Assembly (NCBI GenBank): GCA_026708115.1
Contig: JAPOVL010000046.1
Span: forward strand, 186,001-250,000
Direction: 5' to 3'
DNA length: 64,000 nucleotides
DNA from: Chloroflexota bacterium
Lineage (GTDB): Bacteria; Chloroflexota; Anaerolineae; Aggregatilineales; Phototrophicaceae
Below are positions 17,187 through 24,540 of this stretch, piece after piece. How positions within the stretch are numbered: the stretch's first letter is position 1; the number at the start of each line of letters is the position of its first letter. A model generated the notes under the pieces. It made no database searches, was not told the origin of the DNA, and saw only the letters and a program-made list of their open reading frames with translations. The position numbers were made by a program, and so were the translations under genes.

Positions 17187-17235
17187 AGTGGGTTTACCTC
17201 CCGTGGTATATGCGAATAGTATTTATTCCTCTTCT

Positions 17236-17264
17236 ATTATAGAACAAAAGTTTCAATACTGCAA
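17236..17264 (-). promoter_or_regulatory. Promoter with LexA-like operator, before the decayed copy
   Basis: On the minus strand TTGCAG and TATAAT are 17 bases apart (17264-17259 and 17241-17236). The spacer holds GAACAAAAGTTTC on the plus strand (17242-17254), one base from GAAC-N4-GTTC. Confidence 0.6.
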
Positions 17265-17461
17265 GAGGGAATTTATGTGGATTGGGATTAGCTTTTGGGA
17301 CACAGGAACGGAGTTATGTTGAGGGCAGAAGCGAGGTCTCCAGCATCGTCAGGTGTTTTGGCATTGCCCCCACCAGGTGCGACAAGCCACGGAACGTAAA
17401 ATGCTGGAGATACCTCGCCTTAGAGCAACCTAGGCCCTAGACAGGCGGACGATGACGCCTG

Positions 17462-18067
17462 TTACTGCAGGCCGAAGATTGTGATGTCAACGCTGCTATC
17501 TACAGTTCGTCTACCATGACGATCTTCGGGGGCGACAACAACGTCAGAGGAACCTCCATAGTTAGTGCGGATACTGACTGCTAGTCTCCGAGCATAGATC
17601 GCTAGAACATCCTCGTTTTGATAAAGCGTGATGTAATGGTACAGCGAACTTAAGTCTGTGTATACCACTCGTGTGCTGGTATTGACATCATCTGTGATCT
17701 TGCTTGTCAATATCCAATTTCCGGATCGGCTCCTGTTGTCATAGACGTATAACCAAGAATAATTCGACCAGGTTGTGAGATCCGTATCGCCATTTGCGGT
17801 ATAGGTTCCCAACTCGGTGTGCGGCAAGCTAGTGGGCAACCATTGCGGCGCCGCGCCATCGCCTTCCCTGATCAAAAAGTGCCGCTTGCTGTCCGACGGC
17901 GGCGCCAAGGCAGCTTCCTCCCGCAAGGCGCTAAGATAGGGAATGCTCCCGGGCTCAGTCGCCTTGTGCAAAAATGAGTTTGCAAGCTGATCTTTGATTT
18001 GACCGTTGAAGTCCGCTGCCGAGACGAGCTCGCCGGTGACCCAGGTCTTAATCGCTGGTGCTGACAT
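17462..18067 (-). CDS. Phage-tail-like structural protein (hypothetical)
   Basis: A 201-residue protein. The N-terminus (TWVTGELVSAADFNGQIKDQ) matches the pattern W-x-x-G-E-x-V-(T/S)-A-A-x-(L/F)-N-x-x-(I/L)-(R/K)-D seen at the start of many phage tail or fibre-associated proteins. The rest is rich in short beta strands and aromatic residues and ends in SSVDITIFGLQ; I recognise no enzyme motif. AGGAGG precedes the ATG. A promoter with a perfect GAACATGTGTTC operator lies 85-110 bases upstream, and a broken copy lies downstream. It may be a domesticated piece of a prophage or tail-like particle under damage control. Confidence 0.6.
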   Translation of the reverse strand: MSAPAIKTWVTGELVSAADFNGQIKDQLANSFLHKATEPGSIPYLSALREEAALAPPSDSKRHFLIREGDGAAPQWLPTSLPHTELGTYTANGDTDLTTWSNYSWLYVYDNRSRSGNWILTSKITDDVNTSTRVVYTDLSSLYHYITLYQNEDVLAIYARRLAVSIRTNYGGSSDVVVAPEDRHGRRTVDSSVDITIFGLQ

Positions 18068-18150
18068 AATGATGTTGCCTCCTAAAAGTGGTTCAGAAAA
18101 TGTGGCTAAATCCTGCCCGCCGATTGTGATCGGCTTAAGCAGGCGTAGGC

Positions 18151-18179
18151 AGAATACCGAACATGTGTTCTATTATCAA
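18151..18179 (-). promoter_or_regulatory. Promoter with perfect LexA-like operator
   Basis: On the minus strand TTGATA and TATTCT are 17 bases apart. The spacer contains GAACATGTGTTC (18159-18170), a perfect inverted repeat with the GAAC-N4-GTTC core known for LexA of Bacillus and Actinobacteria. Bound protein would block RNA polymerase. Confidence 0.7.
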
Positions 18180-18320
18180 GGATGCATTTGATTATAATCG
18201 GGTTTGAATTTCGAGGTGTTCAGTTTAGCGGATGCCGGAAATTTACCGCCATTTGAGCATGGTCGATATTGTCATGACCTAAATACGGTACCGAGTGAAT
18301 TTATCGGCGGAGACGCCTTG

Positions 18321-19805
18321 CTAAAGTTCGGCGAAGGTGCCTTTCAGTGTCGGATAGAGGGACTGATACATCTGGTAGCGCTCGGCGTAGATTGGCGCAT
18401 TCTCGCCGACGGCCACACCCTCGCCGGTTTGGATCATCGCTTCGCAGGCGGAGGCGACATCATCGAAGACCCCAGCGGCGACAGAGGCCAAGACCGCCGC
18501 GCCGAAGGCCCCGCCCTCGGTGGTATTGATGTTGACCAGGGGCGCGCCCAGGACGTCGGCGATGATCTGTTGCCAGACCGGGCTCTTGGCGCCGCCGCCG
18601 CTGATGCGCACCTCGTATTCGGCCGGCAATCCGACCTGGTCCACGAGCGTGAAGGAGTCCTTCAGGCCGAAAGCCACGCCTTCCAGCACGGCGCGGGTCA
18701 TGTGGGCGCGGCTATGGCGGCTGGTGATGCCGATGAAAGCGCCCCGCGCCAGCGGGTCGGGATGAGGCGTGCGCTCGCCGGTGAGGTAGGGCAGGAAGAA
18801 GAGTCCCTCGCTGCCGGCCGGGACCGCCGCCGCTTCCGCCAGCAAGCTGTCGTAATCCATATCGGCGGCAAAAGTATCCTTGTACCATTGCAAGCTGCCG
18901 GCGGCGCTCAACATGACGCCCATGAAGTGCCATGTGCCGGGCACGGCGTGACAGAAGGCGTGCAAGCGACCCTCCGGTTCGTAGGCGTAGCTGCTTAGGG
19001 GAGCGAAGACCACGCCGGATGTGCCAACAGTGACGCCGATCACCTCGGGCGTGACACAGCCCATGCCGATGGCCCCCGCGGCTTGATCGCCGCCGCCGCC
19101 GACAACCGGCGTGCCGGCGCTGAGTCCGGTGACCGCCGCCGCCGCCGCGCTGATCCGCGAAGTCACCTGCGTGCCTTCATGGACGGGCGGCATCCACGCT
19201 GCCGGTATGTCCAGCGCGTCCAGCACATCCTGCGACCAGGCGCGCTCGGCGACGTTGAGCAGGGAAGTCCCGGCTGCGCCGGCTAGGTCCGTCGCGTAGG
19301 CGTCGGTCAACTTGTAGCGGATGTAATCTTTGGGCAGCAGTATCTGTGCCGCTTCGGCGTAGACATCCGGCTCGTTGTCGCGCACCCAGAGGACTTTTGG
19401 CGCGGTGAAGCCCGTCAGCGCAGGATTGCCCGTCAATTCCAGCAGCCGATTCGCTCCAATGACCTCGGTCATATAGTCGCATTGCGCCTGCGTGCGCTGG
19501 TCGTTCCAGAGGATCGACGGCCGCAGCACTTCGCCCTGGGCGTCAAGCAGCACCAGCCCGTGCATCTGTCCCGTCAGTCCGATGGCGCTGATGTCGTCGC
19601 CGCTCAAGCCGGATTCCGCCAGCGCGGCGCGGATGCTCTTGACGATGCCGTCCCACCAGTCGGCCGGGTTCTGCTCGCTCCAGAGCGGCTGGGGCTGGCT
19701 GATCGGCTGCGGTGTATTGGCGACGGCGATCACTGCGCCGGTTTCATTGATGATCAGCGCTTTGGCGCCGGTGGTGCTGATATCGAGTCCCATGAGGTAA
19801 GGCAT
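18321..19805 (-). CDS. xylB: Xylulokinase
   Basis: A 494-residue FGGY-family sugar kinase that phosphorylates D-xylulose at C5. The start ATG at 19805 follows AGAAGGA; the frame is open further upstream but unsupported. The phosphate-binding loop MGLDISTTGAKALI opens the protein, TGQMHGLVLLD is the xylulokinase substrate loop, WNDQRTQ follows, and the C-terminal half carries GGGGDQAAGAIG, GVTVGTSGVVFAP and RISGGGAKSPVWQQI. It is encoded downstream of xylA on the same strand, separated by 150 bases that include a palindrome. Confidence 0.93.
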   Translation of the reverse strand: MPYLMGLDISTTGAKALIINETGAVIAVANTPQPISQPQPLWSEQNPADWWDGIVKSIRAALAESGLSGDDISAIGLTGQMHGLVLLDAQGEVLRPSILWNDQRTQAQCDYMTEVIGANRLLELTGNPALTGFTAPKVLWVRDNEPDVYAEAAQILLPKDYIRYKLTDAYATDLAGAAGTSLLNVAERAWSQDVLDALDIPAAWMPPVHEGTQVTSRISAAAAAVTGLSAGTPVVGGGGDQAAGAIGMGCVTPEVIGVTVGTSGVVFAPLSSYAYEPEGRLHAFCHAVPGTWHFMGVMLSAAGSLQWYKDTFAADMDYDSLLAEAAAVPAGSEGLFFLPYLTGERTPHPDPLARGAFIGITSRHSRAHMTRAVLEGVAFGLKDSFTLVDQVGLPAEYEVRISGGGAKSPVWQQIIADVLGAPLVNINTTEGGAFGAAVLASVAAGVFDDVASACEAMIQTGEGVAVGENAPIYAERYQMYQSLYPTLKGTFAEL

Positions 19806-19857
19806 GGTGTTTCCTTCTCCAAAAGACTTACGCGGCAAGTTGAATCTTGTATTGCAG

Positions 19858-19878
19858 GGGCGACTTTGCGAGTCGCCC
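19858..19878. repeat. Short palindrome of the GGGGCGAC...GTCGCCC family
   Basis: GGGCGACT and AGTCGCCC form a perfect 8-bp stem with a 5-base loop in the gap between xylA and xylB. The same core recurs in other intergenic gaps of the window (16.6, 55.8, 58.1 and 63.3 kb). Confidence 0.7.
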
Positions 19879-19956
19879 GAAGGTACGACAGCGATGCTGC
19901 GGGCGATGCAAGGGGCGTCGCTATTTGATCCCGATTGCCTGGGCTGCAAAGTAGCG

Positions 19957-21123
19957 CTATCGCACCCCCATCAGAATATCAAAAGTCAACTGATCCAGGC
20001 GTTCATAGGGCAGGTCCCGCGCGCCCATGCCGACGCGATCGAAAGCGATCGCTTTCAGCTTGTCGGCGGCGGCTTTGCTGTAGCCATCGCCCAGCCAAGT
20101 GTAGCTGCCATCGTCGGCGTTGATCTCCGCCAGAAGGGCGGTTATCTCGGCATCGGCGTTGAACTGCGCGGCTTTTTCCTTGAAGACCAGGTAGGAGCGC
20201 ATGCAGCCGCGGGCGAATTCCTTGACGTCTTCGTAACCCGAACTGCGATAGGCATGGGCGTCGAAATGACGGCTGCCGTCATAGCCGACGTCTTCCAGGA
20301 AGCGCACCAGATGGAAATTCTGCTTGAGCATCATGCTGCCAAAACGGAAGTCCTGATCGTAGCGGCCGAACATCTGGTCGTTGAGATCGATATGGAAGAG
20401 TTTGCCGGCATCCCAGGCTTGGGCCACGGCGTGGGTGAAGTTCAAGCCGGCCATGTGCTCGTGGGCGACCTCGGGATTGACGCCGACCATGTCGGGATCG
20501 TCCAAGGTGGCGATGAAGCCAAGCATGCTGCCGACGGTGGGAAAGTAGATGTCGCTGCGCGGTTCGTTGGGCTTGGGTTCCAGGGCGAAACGGTAGCTGT
20601 AACCACTGTCTTTGGAGTATTCACACAGGAAGTTGACCGCGTCGCGCATGCGCTTGACACCGTCGGCCGGGTTCTTGGCGCTGTCGCATTCGGCGCCTTC
20701 GCGACCGCCCCAGAAGACATATATCTTCGCGCCGAGCTCCGCGCCCAGGTCCATTGAGGACATGGTTTTTTGCAGGGCATAGGCGCGCACGGCCGGGTCA
20801 TTGCTGGTGAAAGCGCCGTCCTTGAACGCGGGGTCATAGAAGAGATTGGTGGTGGCCATGGGGCAGACGATGCCGGTCTCGTCCAGGGCGCGCTTGAAAT
20901 CGGCGACGATGCGGTCGCGCTCGGCGGCGCTGGCGTCGATGGGGACCAGGTCGTTGTCGTGCAAGTTGACGCCCCAAGCGCCGACCTCCGCCAGCATGTG
21001 AACGATCTCCACGGGCGAGATGGCCTCGCGGGTGGGCGCGCCGAAGGGGTCGCGGCCGACATTGCCGACCGTCCACAAGCCGAAGCTGAATTTATGTTCC
21101 GGTCGGGGAGTGTAATCCGCCAT
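19957..21123 (-). CDS. xylA: Xylose isomerase
   Basis: A 388-residue TIM-barrel enzyme that converts D-xylose to D-xylulose, of the shorter (Streptomyces-like) class. GVNLHDNDLVP supplies the catalytic His55 and Asp58; YVFWGGREG and FALEPKPNEPRSDIYFPT are the family signatures with the metal-binding glutamate; later acidic ligands are in NPEVAHEHMAG and FHIDLNDQ. The start has AAAGGA nine bases upstream. It leads a two-gene operon with xylB. The upstream gap (21124-21416) is shared with the divergent gene at 21417. Confidence 0.95.
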   Translation of the reverse strand: MADYTPRPEHKFSFGLWTVGNVGRDPFGAPTREAISPVEIVHMLAEVGAWGVNLHDNDLVPIDASAAERDRIVADFKRALDETGIVCPMATTNLFYDPAFKDGAFTSNDPAVRAYALQKTMSSMDLGAELGAKIYVFWGGREGAECDSAKNPADGVKRMRDAVNFLCEYSKDSGYSYRFALEPKPNEPRSDIYFPTVGSMLGFIATLDDPDMVGVNPEVAHEHMAGLNFTHAVAQAWDAGKLFHIDLNDQMFGRYDQDFRFGSMMLKQNFHLVRFLEDVGYDGSRHFDAHAYRSSGYEDVKEFARGCMRSYLVFKEKAAQFNADAEITALLAEINADDGSYTWLGDGYSKAAADKLKAIAFDRVGMGARDLPYERLDQLTFDILMGVR

Positions 21124-21278
21124 TTTCGCTGTCCTTTGCTAGAGCCGATATGCCGGTGATTGTAACAAAAAGCCCCTTTGCGGGCGACAGCGTGATGGAG
21201 CGCTCGCGGAAGAATGGATATTCGCATGATTGTTCGCAGCTGTAGATGGGTTCGGGTTTTGAAATGTGGAAAAAATTG

Positions 21279-21306
21279 TTGACAAATAGAATATATGTTC
21301 TATAAT
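21279..21306 (+). promoter_or_regulatory. Strong promoter with LexA-like operator
   Basis: A perfect TTGACA (21279-21284) and perfect TATAAT (21301-21306) are 16 bases apart. The spacer ends with GAATATATGTTC (21289-21300), one mismatch from GAAC-N4-GTTC and abutting the -10 box. The same arrangement, almost base for base, recurs at 24404-24431. Confidence 0.75.
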
Positions 21307-21312
21307 ATTGAC

Positions 21313-21416
21313 AAGCATTCATATTAAACTGAGTGTTGCGCCGCGCGGGCTGGCTTGTGACAGGGCAAGGGCGCCCGGCGCGTTCACAAACGAGTTTGAT
21401 GATTTAGGAGGACGAG
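21313..21416 (+). other. Conserved transcribed leader
   Basis: This leader of about 105 bases matches the leader at 24438-24540 in length and sequence: GTGTTGCGCCGCG, then GGCTTGTGACAGGGCAA, CGCCCGGCGC and TTCACA occur in the same order. TTGTGA and TCACAA can pair and close a GC-rich loop. An AGGAGG site precedes the ATG. It may be a regulatory RNA element, or simply part of a recently copied module. Confidence 0.55.
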
Positions 21417-23767
21417 ATGGTTGATGAACTCTATTTGCAGTATTTGGGCGTGCTGCCCACTCCCAGCGACGACGTGGAGGAGCCCGAAGAGGATAAGAAG
21501 CCCACATATTTCTCATCTTATGTTTCTGTATATGTAAAGCCGGACCCGAGCCGGCTCAGGAAACCATACCAAATGATATTGTTGGTTTTGTCCAGCCAAC
21601 ACCGCCGCCGCGGTCGCCGACTCAGGAAACCATACCAAACGATATTGTTGGTTTTGTCCAGCCAACGCCGCCGTCGAGCACGTCAACTTACAACCCGCGG
21701 CCGGATAGCCAGAGGCCGGGAGGGAAACCGGCGAAAAAGACGATCATTCCGCTGCCGCGCCTCAATATTCATATCCCTTTGGTCGCTTACACCGCTGGCG
21801 ACATTGATACAGCCAAGGACATAGAAAGACGTTATCAAGACCTTGTCCAGGATCACCTGCTGCCGGATGACATGGATTATCAAGAAGCGCGGGCGGCTTT
21901 TGAGCGGGCGGATGTGCAAACGCTGTCCGATGAGCAGAAACTGCGGATCGATTACCTCTTGGGCACCGAAGATGATCCCCTGACGCGCAGCATGTTGCTT
22001 GCCGTGAAATACGAAGGCATCCCGGGGCATCTGAGTTTTGACGAGTACATGGCTCGCTTCGCCGACTGGGGGCTGGTTGAAGAATCGGATCAGCGGGCTT
22101 GGCAGGTCATGCAGAGCAACATCAAAGATCTGACGAACGACCGCTACGAAAGCGCGCGGGCGATTGACCTGAACAGCGGCGAAGAAGTATTTTTGCGCCC
22201 CGGCAGCAGGAATTCTGTCCTCTTGCAGGACGAACACAAGCGGATGCTGGACGGGCGCGATATCGCGCTCATTCACAATCACCCCAACAACTCGCCGGCC
22301 TCGAATGCGGACTTGCAAGCGGCGCTAGACCTGGGCGTGATGTTCCTGGTCCTGGTGACACGCTCCGGCTTGCAGTATCACTACCGGCGCTCCGGCGATG
22401 AAATGAAGCTTGTGGAAGTGATTCATAATCTCGATTATGTGGCGCTGCCGTCGGCGGAGGAAGATAGGGAATCGCGCGCGGCCTACTTGGCGCAGGTGCT
22501 GGCGGAGGCGGGCAATCCGGCCGAGATCGTTATGCGGGAGGATGAGCCGTTCTGGTGGCAACAAGATTACATAGTTGTTCCATATAATGGAAACGAAACA
22601 ATTGAAGAGGTAGCGGCTCGGATAGTAGGGCCACCGCCGGGCCAGGAAATCTCTGGCGAATCGTATGAGCAGTTGCAGGAAGAGTATTCGAAGGAAATCA
22701 CAGAGTTTACGGCGTATCTCAGGGAAATAAATCCAGGGTATTCAGGGGTAGGAAGGTTATATATACCTATGCCGGGATGGTCTAGTCGTAACGTACATTC
22801 TCCTCGCGGCTCCCAGGTAAGAGTCAGCCACGCAACAAGCGCTACATTGTTAAGCTACCCCACATCCAGTATACCTGATCAGGTGAGATCAATGAAGCTA
22901 TTTTGGAATTCATTGTCTATGGAAGAGCAGCAAATCGAAATGGCATTGATGGGCAGCGACGCGAACATTGACAAGTTCGTAACGTTTGCGAATGCCGGTC
23001 ATGATTTTGACTATACTTTGGACTGGTTGCGGACGCATGAAGATTCAATCAATCAAGCGGCATCCGACTTCGCGGTCCCTTCGTCATTGCTCAATACAGT
23101 GCTAGGCTCAGAACTATTGTATGATTACGGTCATGACGATAGCCAGCAAGACGCAACTATGAGATCAGGCTTTCGGGATGCTGCCCTGAGAGTCGGAGAT
23201 TTAGTGTCAGAGGTATTTCCAGCTTTGCAAGAATCTTGGGATGGCACGGGCATAGCGAACGCGCATTATCCGGCGCTCGTAGACGCTTATCACTTCGTGA
23301 AAGAGCGCCTCGCTCCTGGCGAAACCCATCCATGGGTTCTCGATCCAAAGGCCCCGGATCTCGAGTCGGCTCCGAAACTAGATCCCTCGGACGATGAAAA
23401 ATCAGCGTATGTTGGATCCTGGGCGGACTACTATAATGATCGGAGCTTTGACAAATTGAGTCAGCGGGAGCAAGAGGTCGCTTTGTTCTGGATTCGTAAT
23501 GACAAACTCGATGAAGTACCATGGGATTTGCGACAGGATATTGCCTATTATGCCGCAAGCGTTGTTGGTTCAATCAGAATGGCGGCAATGATCAGCCATA
23601 TGTACGGCGAGACGCTTGAGGACATGGAAAGTACGGCGAATGTCGCAGATAACCCTCGAGATATAGCCAGGGTTTGGGGACGTTTTCGATCAGCAGACCA
23701 GTATTTTGACTACCTCGGAAACGCGCACTTAGCCTATCCCGTAGCTGATTATTGGAGCAAACAGTAG
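21417..23767 (+). CDS. JAMM-like multidomain protein of the shared-header family (frameshifted)
   Basis: The first 45 residues (a YLQYLG motif, an acidic EEPEED run, then TYFSSYVSVYVKPDP) match the protein at 24541. Compared with it, one A is missing at about 21549; restoring it joins this header to a long frame ending at 23767, giving about 783 residues. A Pro-rich linker with two 22-residue repeats follows, then a region shared with 24541 (HLSFDEYMARFADWG), then a JAMM-like motif IHNHPNNSPASNAD (about 22271-22312). The C-terminal half differs from its paralog; AASDFAVPSSLLNTVLGSEL faintly recalls lysozyme-like folds. Without frameshifting only the header or the downstream part is made. It could be a broken gene, a programmed shift or a base error. 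Confidence 0.7.
21555..21675 (+). repeat. Tandem 66-base coding repeat
   Basis: Two near-identical units, starting at 21555 and 21621, each begin CTCAGGAAACCATACCAAA. In the restored frame each encodes TQETIPNDIVGFVQPTPP-like text, forming a proline-rich linker. The repeat keeps frame, so it can expand or shrink without damage. Confidence 0.85.
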
Positions 23768-24007
23768 ATGAAGAAAAAGAAGAGACCCCGTTCGATTCGC
23801 AGGAAATTCATGCTCGCAATCGCAACGATAGCTTTCGCAATAATGATTATGTTCCTGGCCATACACGCTTTGGCAGTCTTTCTTGGGTGCCTGTTCGGTG
23901 ACTCTATGCACAATCATCACCCATTTACTCCGGACGGAGCGAGAGAATACTATGTTCCCCTACCATGGTTTCACGGCCTGTGCCCAGGAAGCTTTGACAG
24001 GAGGTAG
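23768..24007 (+). CDS. Small membrane protein following the JAMM-like gene
   Basis: A 79-residue protein whose ATG directly follows the stop at 23765-23767. A very basic start (KKKKRPRSIRRK) leads into one hydrophobic helix (residues about 14-40), so it is probably a single-pass membrane protein with the N-terminus inside. The tail has HNHH and Cys residues but no recognised motif. Position suggests it is expressed with the upstream gene, perhaps as an immunity or anchoring partner; that role is a guess. Confidence 0.5.
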   Translation: MKKKKRPRSIRRKFMLAIATIAFAIMIMFLAIHALAVFLGCLFGDSMHNHHPFTPDGAREYYVPLPWFHGLCPGSFDRR

Positions 24008-24158
24008 TGATAAACCAGACTTGGCGCAATATCAGTAGAATGACTCGGCTTGTGCCACTGCGGGTTTAATCTCGCATGTTCGCGGATCACTTAGCTTGCC
24101 TGCCTCCAATCCACATCTTTATGCGTTCCCTTAATTCGCCTGACGCGCGATAGAATGC

Positions 24159-24382
24159 CGACAGCAGCGCACTGGATCTGGAGTACGGCTGATCGAGTGA
24201 GTTCGGGGCGCGTCAACCGGAAGTGGAAACTGGCGATGACGAACTGCTCGGCGCCGTGGCAAAGTCAGTGCAGCACGAAGGACTTTTCGCGCACTATCTG
24301 GATGATCCGATAGCCTACTTGAAGCACTTCGCATCCTACGGTTGGAACGCGAAGTCGGATGGGCTGGCGGAGGAATCATTTA
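24159..24382 (+). pseudogene. Internal fragment of a shared-header family gene
   Basis: About 224 bases match 24891-25115 of the next gene at high identity (shared text KSVQ.EGLFAHYLDDPIAYL and KHFASYGWNAKSD). It has no header, carries a TGA in place of a tryptophan codon near its start, and breaks off with a stop shortly after AEESF, just before the promoter at 24404. It is a remnant of another copy, which shows duplication and loss in this locus. Confidence 0.85.
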
Positions 24383-24403
24383 GAAATATATGGAAATTAG
24401 CTG

Positions 24404-24431
24404 TTGACAAATAGAATATACGTTCTATAAT
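24404..24431 (+). promoter_or_regulatory. Strong promoter with LexA-like operator, second copy
   Basis: Perfect TTGACA (24404-24409) and TATAAT (24426-24431) are 16 bases apart, with GAATATACGTTC (24414-24425) in the spacer, one mismatch from GAAC-N4-GTTC. It is nearly identical to the promoter at 21279. Confidence 0.75.
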
Positions 24432-24437
24432 GTTAGC

Positions 24438-24540
24438 ATACGTAGATATAAACCGTGTGTTGCGCCGCGTGAAATGGCTTGTGACAGGGCAAAGACGCCC
24501 GGCGCATTCACAGATCAACTTTATGTTGAAGGAGTACGAA
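24438..24540 (+). other. Conserved transcribed leader, second copy
   Basis: The stretch has the same length and motif order as 21313-21416 (GTGTTGCGCCGCGTG, GGCTTGTGACAGGGCAA, CGCCCGGCGCATTCACA). It ends with an AAGGAG site before ATG 24541. Confidence 0.55.

Noticed and set aside
19804..20757. 317-codon open frame on the plus strand opposite xylA
   Set aside because: It is antisense to an unmistakable xylose isomerase and shows no domain or start signal.
21555..21675. Direct repeats as a CRISPR-like array
   Set aside because: There are only two units with no spacers, and they keep the coding frame of a linker.
21560..21824. Arg-rich continuation of the first header frame past 21549
   Set aside because: The composition (runs of Arg from CGCCGC) and the clean Pro-rich reading in the neighbouring frame show that this is out-of-frame text after a deletion.
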